Shown here: piece after piece, positions 32,810-40,607 of the stretch | Layout of the letters: the number at the start of each line of letters is the position of its first letter | Position numbering within the stretch: position 1 is the stretch's first letter | NCBI GenBank assembly: GCA_026225215.1 | Contig: JAMFSI010000094.1 | Location: forward strand, 1 to 41,922 | DNA from: Sphingomonas palustris | GTDB lineage: Bacteria; Pseudomonadota; Alphaproteobacteria; Sphingomonadales; Sphingomonadaceae | Length of the DNA stretch: 41,922 nucleotides | Direction of reading: 5' to 3' | The notes under the pieces: generated by a model | What the model saw: the letters and a program-made list of their open reading frames with translations, nothing else | The model's database searches: none | What the model was told of the DNA's origin: nothing | Made by a program: the position numbers and the translations under genes

Positions 32810-33288
32810 CCGAAGCCGGCCCCGTTACCACCCATGCCGGCGAGTTTCGCACTCACCTGCCCCACGGCGGCGGGCTGATCGGGCTCGATCTCGGCACCCA
32901 AACCATCGGCACCGCCTTCTGCGACCCCGACTGGCGCATCGCCAGCCCCGGCAAAACCCTGAAACGCGGCAAATTCGGCGCCGACAAAGCCGAACTCGCC
33001 GCCCTGATCGCCGAACGCACCCTCCAGGGCATCGTCATCGGCCTGCCCATCAACATGGACGGCAGCGAAGGCCCCCGCAGCCAATCCAGCCGCGCCTACG
33101 CCCGCAACCTCGCCGCGCTGGGCCTCCCCATCCTGCTCTGGGACGAACGCTGGAGCACCGCCAGCGCCGAACGCGGCCTGATCGACCAGGACTTCAGCCG
33201 GGCGAAGCGTAAGGTGAGGATCGATTCGGCGGCGGCGGCGGTGATCTTGCAGGGGGCGATCGATGCGCTGACGGGCGGGGTGTTTTGA
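32806..33288 (+). CDS. ruvX: Holliday junction resolvase-like RuvX (YqgF)
   Basis: A 160-residue RNase H-like nuclease implicated in pre-16S rRNA 5' processing and possibly in recombination. The acidic residues are seen in LIGLDLGTQTIGTAF, LLWDERWSTASAE and RKVRIDSAAAAVILQ; GIVIGLPINMDGSEGPRSQ is the typical loop. It overlaps the DUF3089 gene by ATGA and closes the plus-strand operon: a hairpin repeat begins 35 nt after its stop. Confidence 0.95.
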   Translation: MTEAGPVTTHAGEFRTHLPHGGGLIGLDLGTQTIGTAFCDPDWRIASPGKTLKRGKFGADKAELAALIAERTLQGIVIGLPINMDGSEGPRSQSSRAYARNLAALGLPILLWDERWSTASAERGLIDQDFSRAKRKVRIDSAAAAVILQGAIDALTGGVF

Positions 33289-33321
33289 GGTGGGTTTGAA
33301 GTAAGGTGAAAAGGTAAGGAT

Positions 33322-33366
33322 TCTTGGGGCCAGAGGCCCCAAACCCCTTTAATGTCGTCGTTGCGT
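33322..33366 (+). repeat. Dispersed GGGGCC hairpin element, copy 3
   Basis: TTGGGGCCAGAGGCCCCAA (33324-33342), followed by ACCCC and the tail TGTCGTCGTTGCG (33353-33365), which closely matches the tail of copy 1. It is preceded by GGATTC, like copy 2. It lies downstream of ruvX in the same orientation as copies 1 and 2. Confidence 0.78.
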
Positions 33367-33570
33367 GGCGGTTCGGCATAGCGCGAGATGCGCGGCGCTG
33401 CAGACTTGCTGGGAGCGTTGCATTGCTTCCAAACGCAGCAGCAAAATATCTTGAATTAGGCGGACCATCGGCCGTTAGTCACATTCGGTGACTGGCAGGC
33501 TTGGGCCGATTGTTATCTGACCGGTTTGCGTTAACCAAAGTAGAAAAGCTGCCGTTCGTTGCCCGAGCAC

Positions 33571-33870
33571 CCGACATCAACTCGAACTGCACCGGCTTGC
33601 CGACCTTCGCCTGAACCACAATCGCCCGGGTACGGACTTGGCACCGAGCACAAGGTCGCCGATCTTGATCTTCACGACATCGTAGCCATGAAGCTTGCTA
33701 TCGATCGCCAAGTCGAAACGCGCCCGATCTCTTACGCGACGATGTCGATCGAGGAAGAACCGTATAGCCCAGATTTGTCGCGGCTTGAGGGCTCGCTTTG
33801 CGCCAACCTTTCGTCCGGCATTCCACGCACGCCGATCCGTTGTGACTAGGTCAAATTCTGATGTTCCCAT
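33571..33870 (-). pseudogene. Truncated, frameshifted tyrosine recombinase (integrase)
   Basis: The minus-strand frame from ATG 33870 (after GGAGAAGGAAA) encodes RRAWNAGRKVGAKRALKPRQ, then WAIRFFLDRHRR and FDLAIDSKLHGYDVVKIKIG. This is the N-terminal region of a tyrosine-recombinase family I recall from proteobacterial integrative elements. Past GDL the family sequence continues in another frame (RTRAIVVQAKVGKPVQFEL, about 33634-33575), so there is a frameshift near 33640. The match then stops, and the catalytic domain is absent. It is a dead remnant, the best sign that this segment arrived with a mobile element. Confidence 0.75.
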
Positions 33871-34141
33871 TTTCCTTCTCCTATGGCCGAAATGGCCACA
33901 GATGAGAGCGGTGGGAAACGGGCGCGGGAGCGATCAACCACCTCCCGAATTTCGCGTGCTGAGCATCCAATGGTTGTGCCCGACCGTAGCTGACATTCGC
34001 ATCAAAACCACCTTTTTAATGAGCGAATTTAAACGCGCTTTTTCAGTTGCCGCTTGCCCAAATGTTTGGGCCATTTTAGGTCTCCGACCGGGGAATCGCG
34101 CGATCGATTGATTTTTATCAATATTTAACAAGGGGCGGGGC
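33871..34141 (+). promoter_or_regulatory. Leader region of the surface lipoprotein gene, with two palindromes
   Basis: There is no gene here. GCCCAAATGTTTGGGC (34056-34071) is a perfect 16-nt palindrome followed by CATTTT, and could be an operator or a weak terminator. ATTGAT-TTTT-ATCAAT (34107-34122) is a second inverted repeat in an AT-rich stretch just before AAGGGGCGGGG, the ribosome-binding region of the gene at 34142. I cannot assign a regulator; neither site is a good match to a Fur box. Confidence 0.4.
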
Positions 34142-35953
34142 ATGAAATTGTTACTAGGGGGCAAGCAGCTTGTGGCTGCGAGGAATACCGCTGGTTTTGG
34201 CGCCTTTGTCAGTCTGGCTCTGGCCCTGGGGGGCTGTGGCGGCGGCGGTGGCGATGTTGTCAGCACGCCAGTCCCGACGCCAACGCCAACGGCTACCAAC
34301 ACATCCCTGCAGAACCTGAAAGTCAGCGAAAACTTTTCCAATGATGCCGTTCTCGGCAAAGCCAGCTATCCAACCTCCGGTGCGTCAGGCACGGTTACTC
34401 CGTCCACGATTGCTGCCCTCACGGTAAGTTATAACGCCAGCACGCAGACTTATACGCTGAGCGACAGTACCCACAGCCAGAGCTTCCCGACCGGGGGCAT
34501 CGCGCCAGCGGCGGGCTCTTCTCCCGTGTTCACGCAGAAGAACGGCGCCAATACCGACACGCTGACCTTGTTTGATTCCGCGTCGAACGGCTCTAGCGCG
34601 ACAAAATATGTCCAGGCTGGTTATTGGCAGCGCACCACGCAGGGATCATCCATCATCGATGGCGTCATCGACGCCTTCACCTATGGTATCACAACGACGG
34701 ACGCCGATGTGCCGCGCACCGGACAGGCAGGCTATGATCTCATTCTAAATGGCGTCTTTGCGGTCCCTTATCAATCACCCACGGCGCTGAGCACCACCGG
34801 CACGATGCAGGTCAATTTTGCCACCGGCGCGATCAGTTTCACCGGGGGCTATGGCAGCTCGAGCTTCGGCGGCAGCGCCACCCTTGCCTCGGGCAGCAAC
34901 TCCGTCACGGGCACCATGTCCACCAACGGGGGCACCAGCGCGCTTACCGGGCGCTTCTACGGTCCGGCGGCCGATGAGTTCGGGGCGAGCTTTTATATGA
35001 ACCCGAACGACGGTTCGTCCACCATAGGCACGCTGATCGGCTATCAGGATGCTTCAATCCTGCTTCCCGGACAAGGGCTGGCAAATTTGACCGCACCAAC
35101 AACTTTTAACAGCGGCTATTTCATCGCGCCCAACGCGCAATCGTCCAATTCCAGCGGGGCTTGGCTCTATAGTCTTCTGCAATACACGCCCGCCACATCG
35201 ACGTATAATTTTTCAGCCACCAACTTGAATAATTCCTCGAATACAGGCCTTTTGGGGCCATTGTCGGACTTTTCGGTAGGACCCGGCCAACTCGAAAGTA
35301 CGCAAAGCGACGCCCGTTTTTCCGTTTACGATGTGTCGCAAGGCACCAACACCGCCAAGGTGCTCATTTACAACACGGGCGCTGCAAATCCAGAACTGCA
35401 ATTGACGTATGCCAGCTTTGCCGATGTGGCGACAACTCAGCATGACGCCAACGGCAATCCCACGATCACCACGCATGAGTATATTCCCTTTGGCGTTGGC
35501 ACGCCGCAAAATCAGCTGCCCCGCACCGGAACAGCCACCTATAGTGGCTACATGTATGGCAGCGGCATCACGTCCGGCAGCGGCATCCAAAATCTGCCGC
35601 AGGATCCTGCCAGCGTGAGCGGCTCGGTTTCAATGGTCTTCGCCCCTGCCAGCGCTTCCCCGATCTCGATAACTTTCAACCCGACAGCGGTGGATTTGAC
35701 CACAGGCAGCGCGATTGCGCTCAGTACCGGCGTGACCGTGCTGGGAACGATCAACACGAACTCCGCCTCTGCCAGCTTCAGCGCAACCGGCAATTCACCG
35801 ACCGGTGGCGTGAATACAGTGTACGGCACGTTTTACGGACCGAGCGCGGATGAAACGGCGGGGATCTGGTCCATGCGGCTGGAAAACAGGACCAGTCCGC
35901 AAACGGGGTTTTATATCAGCGCGGCGGGGGCATTCGCTGCCAAAAAGAACTGA
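34142..35953 (+). CDS. TbpB-like bilobed surface lipoprotein, probable Slam client
   Basis: A 603-residue predicted lipoprotein. The lipobox LALGGC ends at C32, followed by five glycines and a Thr/Pro-rich tether. The remainder is a Ser/Thr/Gly-rich beta protein with two lobes, each carrying the transferrin-binding-protein-B barrel signature. PRTGQAGY (191-198) and RFYGPAADEFGASF (271-284) mark the first lobe, and PRTGTATY (460-467) and TFYGPSADETAGIW (563-576) the second. The duplication mirrors the N and C lobes of TbpB. I see no cysteine other than C32. In other bacteria such lipoproteins capture iron or heme carriers at the cell surface; the ligand here is unknown. The Slam-like gene begins 12 nt downstream. 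Confidence 0.85.
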   Translation: MKLLLGGKQLVAARNTAGFGAFVSLALALGGCGGGGGDVVSTPVPTPTPTATNTSLQNLKVSENFSNDAVLGKASYPTSGASGTVTPSTIAALTVSYNASTQTYTLSDSTHSQSFPTGGIAPAAGSSPVFTQKNGANTDTLTLFDSASNGSSATKYVQAGYWQRTTQGSSIIDGVIDAFTYGITTTDADVPRTGQAGYDLILNGVFAVPYQSPTALSTTGTMQVNFATGAISFTGGYGSSSFGGSATLASGSNSVTGTMSTNGGTSALTGRFYGPAADEFGASFYMNPNDGSSTIGTLIGYQDASILLPGQGLANLTAPTTFNSGYFIAPNAQSSNSSGAWLYSLLQYTPATSTYNFSATNLNNSSNTGLLGPLSDFSVGPGQLESTQSDARFSVYDVSQGTNTAKVLIYNTGAANPELQLTYASFADVATTQHDANGNPTITTHEYIPFGVGTPQNQLPRTGTATYSGYMYGSGITSGSGIQNLPQDPASVSGSVSMVFAPASASPISITFNPTAVDLTTGSAIALSTGVTVLGTINTNSASASFSATGNSPTGGVNTVYGTFYGPSADETAGIWSMRLENRTSPQTGFYISAAGAFAAKKN

Positions 35954-35965
35954 CGCCACAACGCG

Positions 35966-37270
35966 ATGAAAATCATGTTGGCTATAGTGGTGGCTGCTCT
36001 TTGCAGCTGCCCCCGCCTTGCGCTTGCCGATTCCGTGCCGATGACGCCGACGCAACTCTTCGAGGTGGCACGGCAGAAAACTGTCGCGCAACTGCCCGAT
36101 GAGGCTGTTACGATCTACAGCGCTCTGGAACATGATCCGAGCAGCGATATACGCTGCGAAGCGCTTTATCGCCACGGGCGATTGCTGGAGTTTCAGAAGC
36201 ACTTCGCCGATGCCGCAGTGTTGTTTCGGGCGCTTCTCGATGAAAAGCCCCATGCGCAACGGGTGCGGTTGGAACTTGCCAAGGTGCTTGCCCTCATGGG
36301 ACGCGACAATTCGGCCCGACGAGAATTGCGGCAGGCCGAGGCCGGCGGGCTTCCGCCAGAAGTCGCCCAGATCGTCAACCAATATGCAGCGGCACTGCGT
36401 TCCGCCAAGCCGTTCGGGGGATCGTTCGAGGTTGGCCTTGCTCCCAGCAGCAACATCAACCGCGCGACATCCTCGCCCACGCTCAATTCGATCCTCGGCC
36501 CTCTAGCCTTGTCAGCCGATGCGCAGGCGAAATCGGGAACCGGCCTGAATATGGGCGGCCAGGGCACTCTCCAAGTGCCCGTTTCGTCGACGGCAACGCT
36601 GACCGCGCAACTGACCAGTCAGAACGCGTTGTACCGCAATTCCGAATTCGACGACTCGATTTTTGCCGGGTCCCTGGGAGCATCCGTGCTTCTCGGCTCC
36701 ATACGTCTGAAAATGGCGGCGGGTCCGTCCTATCGCCGCTATGGCAACCACCCTTATTCGTCGGCCCTCAATGCCACGGTCGATGTGCAATACCCACTGG
36801 GCAAGGTGAGCCAGATCGAGCTGCAGAGCGATTTCAGCACCATCAGTTATAACGCAAATGCTCTGCAAAACGGCGATGTTTTTGGCGAAACACTATCGTT
36901 CGATCACGCCTTCAATGCGCGGCTTGGCAGCAGGCTTTCGCTGTTCGGCCAACGCGCTACCGCTGCAGATCCCGGCTATGCGACCAAAGCCGCAGGGGTC
37001 AGCGTGCTGGTTTGGCGGGAAATGGGCAAGGCGACGCTCTTTGGCACATGCAGCATCAGCTATCTGGGTTCAGACGCTCGGTTGTTCTTGTACACCGACA
37101 AGCGTAAGGAATGGCTGTACCGGGCGGGATTGGGAGCAACCTTTCGCCAAATCAAGGTCGGCGGTTTCTCGCCCGTGTTGCGCGTGAACTATGAAAGCAA
37201 CCGATCGACGATTGATATATATACCTACAAGCGCCTCGGCGGGGAATTGGCAGTGACCCGCGCATTTTAG
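35966..37270 (+). CDS. Slam-like surface lipoprotein assembly modulator (DUF560)
   Basis: A 434-residue outer-membrane protein with a signal peptide (cleavage near ALA-DS, residue 21). An N-terminal TPR-like helical domain spans about 28-145 (EALYRHGRLLEFQKHFADAA, VRLELAKVLALMGRDNSARR). A beta-barrel follows from about 150 to a terminal Phe. FEVGLAPSSNINRATSS (154-170) is the segment at the domain junction that I associate with Slam proteins. Slams move their partner lipoprotein across the outer membrane, and the partner is usually encoded next door, as here. The pairing with the upstream TbpB-like lipoprotein is inferred from this adjacency. Confidence 0.85.
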   Translation: MKIMLAIVVAALCSCPRLALADSVPMTPTQLFEVARQKTVAQLPDEAVTIYSALEHDPSSDIRCEALYRHGRLLEFQKHFADAAVLFRALLDEKPHAQRVRLELAKVLALMGRDNSARRELRQAEAGGLPPEVAQIVNQYAAALRSAKPFGGSFEVGLAPSSNINRATSSPTLNSILGPLALSADAQAKSGTGLNMGGQGTLQVPVSSTATLTAQLTSQNALYRNSEFDDSIFAGSLGASVLLGSIRLKMAAGPSYRRYGNHPYSSALNATVDVQYPLGKVSQIELQSDFSTISYNANALQNGDVFGETLSFDHAFNARLGSRLSLFGQRATAADPGYATKAAGVSVLVWREMGKATLFGTCSISYLGSDARLFLYTDKRKEWLYRAGLGATFRQIKVGGFSPVLRVNYESNRSTIDIYTYKRLGGELAVTRAF

Positions 37271-37907
37271 TGCCGCTCGGTCGGTCATTTTGGCGTGCCG
37301 CCCGAAGACATTGATTAATAGTGGCTCAGCTCGATTTGTCATTAATGGAGCCGTCTCGACCCGGCTCTATCACGGTCGGACAAAGTGGTCGAGCAGGCGA
37401 ACGCGCGAAGGTCTGGTGTTGTCGGAAGCCGACGTTCAGAGAACGCTTAAGGAACAACAAGAAAGTCCCAGTTGACTTCATCGTCGATCTGTTGCCGGTC
37501 GTCCCTTGGGAAGGGCCGCTTTCAGGATCAGAGCTCAGCACCGTGAACGGCGACAATGAGGCGCGAAGCAGGCAGAAACAAGGATGGCTTGGAGAACCTA
37601 ACTGGCACATGCGATGCCTGTGTTTGCAGGAGCCATAACCAGCCCAGCCTTATCCCACCGCATCTCGGCGTGGCCTGACATCGCCAAAGCGCGCGATGAA
37701 GATAGGAAGATGAAGATAGGAAAGGGAGCGCGAGGGCCTCTGGCCTTCGCATCTTCGACTCATATCTCCACATTATCCAATCATCGCTGAAATGGTGAAA
37801 TCGCAAGGGTAGGGCGATCGGTCCCCTAACAGGCGGCCTGTTTGAAGCAAACCGAAGAGACAGCCGGCCAAGCCGACTGCCTCTCCTTGTCGATCAACCG
37901 CAAACCC
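37271..37907. other. Gap without a supported gene, containing a tandem duplication
   Basis: There are about 640 nt between the convergent Slam-like and TonB-receptor genes. Several short frames are open, but none has a ribosome-binding site plus a recognisable product. A perfect 14-nt tandem duplication, GATGAAGATAGGAA, lies at 37695-37722. The composition is less GC-rich than the flanking genes, consistent with acquired or decayed DNA. Confidence 0.5.
37857..37883 (-). terminator. Hairpin downstream of the TonB-dependent receptor
   Basis: On the minus strand, GAGGCAGTCGGC and GCCGGCTGTCTC form a 12-bp stem with two mismatches or wobble pairs and a very short loop, starting 24 nt after the receptor's stop. 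The sequence that follows is TTCGGTTTGC, only weakly T-rich. It is a probable terminator or 3'-end stabiliser. Confidence 0.55.
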
Positions 37908-40322
37908 TTACCAGGTCGAGCGCAAACGCACCCCAAAGCTGCGCGGATTGCCCGGATAGCCCTGAACCACCCCGGTCGCCTTGGTGAGGCCGAGATCATT
38001 GATGTAATAGGCCTTGTTCAGCAGATTGTCCGACCATAGCTGCAATTCGACATGGCCGTCGTGCAGCTTCAGCCCGACGCGGGCGTTGACCAGCGCATAG
38101 GCTGGGATTTCGGCCAGCGGGTCGAGGGTGACCGTGGTGTTCTGCTTGGTGCGCCAGTTCACATCGACCATGCCGTAGCCGACCACGTCATTGGCCAGGG
38201 TGCGGGTATAATCGAGGCTGGCATCGGCGGTCCATTTCGGCGCCCAGGCGACTTGTTGGCCGGTCAGGTCGCAGCGCGTGAGGGCGCTGAACTGGGTCTC
38301 GGCGGGACAGACCGAGTTGGGGAACGACGAATAATAGGCATGGTTGAAGGCGATGAAACCTTTGGCGTGCAGGCCTTCGGCGAGATTGGCCTCGGTTTCC
38401 AGTTCGACACCGTTCGAGGTGAGCGAGCCGACGTTGGCGAGGAACTTGGTGCCGGTGCCGGCGCCGACCACTTCGTTAGCCTGATAATTGCGCACCACGG
38501 TGTGATAGGCAGTCAGGTTGATCAGCAGGCGATGGTCGAGCCATTCGCTTTTGATGCCGCCTTCGAAATTGTCGGCGATTTCGCCCTTCACTGATTGGCC
38601 ACCGCCCAATGCGATCACCTGGGCCGTCACCGGCGTGAGGTTGAAGCCCGCCGATTTATAGCCGCGCGCATATTTGGCATAGAGCATGACATCGCGCGTG
38701 GCCTTGTAATTCGCCCCGGCCTCGCCCGACACGCCGTTATCCGACAGCGCCTGATTGACATTGCCAAGCGTGGCGTTGGCCGCCGAGGCCGACATGGTGT
38801 TGATCTGGTTGGCATTGAGATTGCCGGTGTTCGAGGTCACCACGCCATCGTAGTAATCGGTGCGATGTTCCCAGGTCTGGCGCACGCCGCCTTCGAGCGA
38901 CAGTTTCTGCGCCGCATCGGGGTGCCAAGTGACATTGCCGAACAGCGCTTCGGTCCGGGTGTGGAACTCCGCCAGGCTCGCCATGCCCAGGCCCGCGATG
39001 GCGTTGGCATAAGCGCCCTGCGCCCAGGTCTTGCCGCCGATATTGGGGAAATAGGTGGTCGAAGGGTTCGCCGCGAAGATATTGTATTGGTTGCCGAACT
39101 GGATGCGCGAATCGACCGCCAATTGCTGGCGCGACAGGAAGGTACCCACCGTTGCCTCGATGGCGCCGCCCTTGGGCGTGGTCCAGCGCAGTTCCTGGCT
39201 TTCCTGCTGCTCGTTGTTGCACGAGCCGTAGTCGGGAATGGCATTGAGCTGGGTGTAGTCGTTATCGTTGTTGGTGTGGCACTTCCAATGCTCCCAGGCG
39301 GTGATCGAGGTGATGGTGCCGCCCTTGCCCAGATCCCAATTGATCTCGCCGCTGCTGGCATAGGTATCGGTGCGGGCGTTGAGCGCGGAATTGATATCGA
39401 TCTCGCGCTGCGAGGCGTTGCTGGTGAGCAGCGTATAGCCTGCCGCCGTCATCCGCGCCTGGAGCGCCGAGGAGGTGTAGATCGACATCGTCACCGGCGA
39501 CATCGTGTTGAAGCCCTGGTGATTATAGGTGCCGATCAGGCGGATCGTCAGATTGCTGGCCGGGGTGAACAGCAATTGCCCGCGCAGCCCCTGGCCCTGG
39601 CGAGCGTTCTGGTAGCCGCCATTGAAAGTGTTGAGGTAACTGCCGTCGAACTGGGTGTAATAGCCCGACAAACGGCCCGCCAGCAGCCCGTCGATCAGGG
39701 TGCCGGTGATGCTGGCCTTGCCCTCGCGCAGGCCCATGTTGCCGGCGTTGACCTCGGCGGTGAGGCCGGTGGTGAAACTGGGCTTCAGCGTGTTGATGAT
39801 CACCGCGCCGGCGGTGGTGTTCTTGCCGAACAGCGTGCCCTGGGGGCCGCGCAGCAGCTCAACATCGGCTATATCGTTGAAATCGCTGCTGACCATGCCC
39901 TGACGGCCGGTGTAGACGCCATCGACGAAGATGCCGACCGATCCGTCGATGCCATCGGTGTTGAAGCCGTTGTTGCCGATGCCGCGGATGCCGAGGTTCA
40001 GCTGCTTGGGATTAGTGATATAGACCGAAAAGGCCGGAAATTTGGACGCGAAGTCGCTGAAATTGACGAGATTCTGCCTGGTCAATTCGGCGGAACTCAG
40101 CGTGGTGATCGGAATCGGCACCTGCTGGGCATTTTCGGCGCGCTTGCGGGCGAAGACGGTGATCGCGCCCAAGGCGCCATCGCCAGCGGCGGCATCGGCA
40201 GCCACTTCGGCGGCGGGCGCCGGTGGCGCGGCGTCGGCCGCATGAACTTCGCTGATCCCCACAGCCAGCGACAGCAGCGAGCCCGTGCTCAGCACGAGCA
40301 GGCGGCGAACAACAAAATACAT
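37908..40322 (-). CDS. TonB-dependent outer-membrane receptor
   Basis: An 804-residue receptor. A signal peptide (VVRRLLVLSTGSLLSLAVGI) precedes an Ala-rich spacer and a TonB-box-like segment, GAITVFARKR. The plug follows (IPITTLSSAELTRQ, LRGPQGTLFGKNTTAGAVII), then a 22-strand barrel ending in the aromatic terminal RLRSTW. It belongs to the iron-complex receptor-like group expanded in sphingomonads, whose substrates include siderophores, plant compounds and other organics; none can be named here. The perfect ribosome-binding site AGGAGG before ATG 40322 fixes the start; the frame is open 159 nt further upstream. It is convergent with the Slam-like pair. Confidence 0.93.
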   Translation of the reverse strand: MYFVVRRLLVLSTGSLLSLAVGISEVHAADAAPPAPAAEVAADAAAGDGALGAITVFARKRAENAQQVPIPITTLSSAELTRQNLVNFSDFASKFPAFSVYITNPKQLNLGIRGIGNNGFNTDGIDGSVGIFVDGVYTGRQGMVSSDFNDIADVELLRGPQGTLFGKNTTAGAVIINTLKPSFTTGLTAEVNAGNMGLREGKASITGTLIDGLLAGRLSGYYTQFDGSYLNTFNGGYQNARQGQGLRGQLLFTPASNLTIRLIGTYNHQGFNTMSPVTMSIYTSSALQARMTAAGYTLLTSNASQREIDINSALNARTDTYASSGEINWDLGKGGTITSITAWEHWKCHTNNDNDYTQLNAIPDYGSCNNEQQESQELRWTTPKGGAIEATVGTFLSRQQLAVDSRIQFGNQYNIFAANPSTTYFPNIGGKTWAQGAYANAIAGLGMASLAEFHTRTEALFGNVTWHPDAAQKLSLEGGVRQTWEHRTDYYDGVVTSNTGNLNANQINTMSASAANATLGNVNQALSDNGVSGEAGANYKATRDVMLYAKYARGYKSAGFNLTPVTAQVIALGGGQSVKGEIADNFEGGIKSEWLDHRLLINLTAYHTVVRNYQANEVVGAGTGTKFLANVGSLTSNGVELETEANLAEGLHAKGFIAFNHAYYSSFPNSVCPAETQFSALTRCDLTGQQVAWAPKWTADASLDYTRTLANDVVGYGMVDVNWRTKQNTTVTLDPLAEIPAYALVNARVGLKLHDGHVELQLWSDNLLNKAYYINDLGLTKATGVVQGYPGNPRSFGVRLRSTW

Positions 40323-40607
40323 ATTTCCTCCTAAGGCCCCCTCGGCCGCCGCTGGCCTGTTGCCATGGCTGCGCCCCGAGGATGGAGGCGCGCTATTGGT
40401 CGGACGTGTACCTTTTATGACGGAGCGAACATTTGCGATGGCCGCGCCATCATCGTCGCCTATGAGGTGCAAAATGGCCACAAACCGCTATTTGCCACGT
40501 ACTGCGCCCATACAGGATGAAGTCGCCGTATCGCGGCGGCGCGCGCCATGGCGCCGGCGCGTATCGAAAACATGAATGGGATAGTGCGGGCCTCTACCCT
40601 CGCAGCT
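40323..40607. promoter_or_regulatory. Upstream region of the TonB-dependent receptor
   Basis: A 285-nt gap between the precorrin-2 dehydrogenase-like stop and the receptor start, both on the minus strand. It should hold the receptor's promoter. I could not identify a convincing -35/-10 pair, Fur box or riboswitch by eye. Confidence 0.35.

Noticed and set aside
33695..34111. Plus-strand open frame of 138 codons before the surface-lipoprotein gene
   Set aside because: It overlaps the integrase remnant in antisense and is basic and unstructured; the minus-strand reading matches a known family.
37321..37638. Plus-strand open frame of 105 codons after the Slam-like gene
   Set aside because: No recognisable product, no ribosome-binding site, and equally long frames exist on the other strand, so coding is not supported.
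38595..40334. Long plus-strand open frame (579 codons) opposite the TonB receptor
   Set aside because: Antisense shadow; His/Arg/Gly-rich composition, no ribosome-binding site and no recognisable domain.
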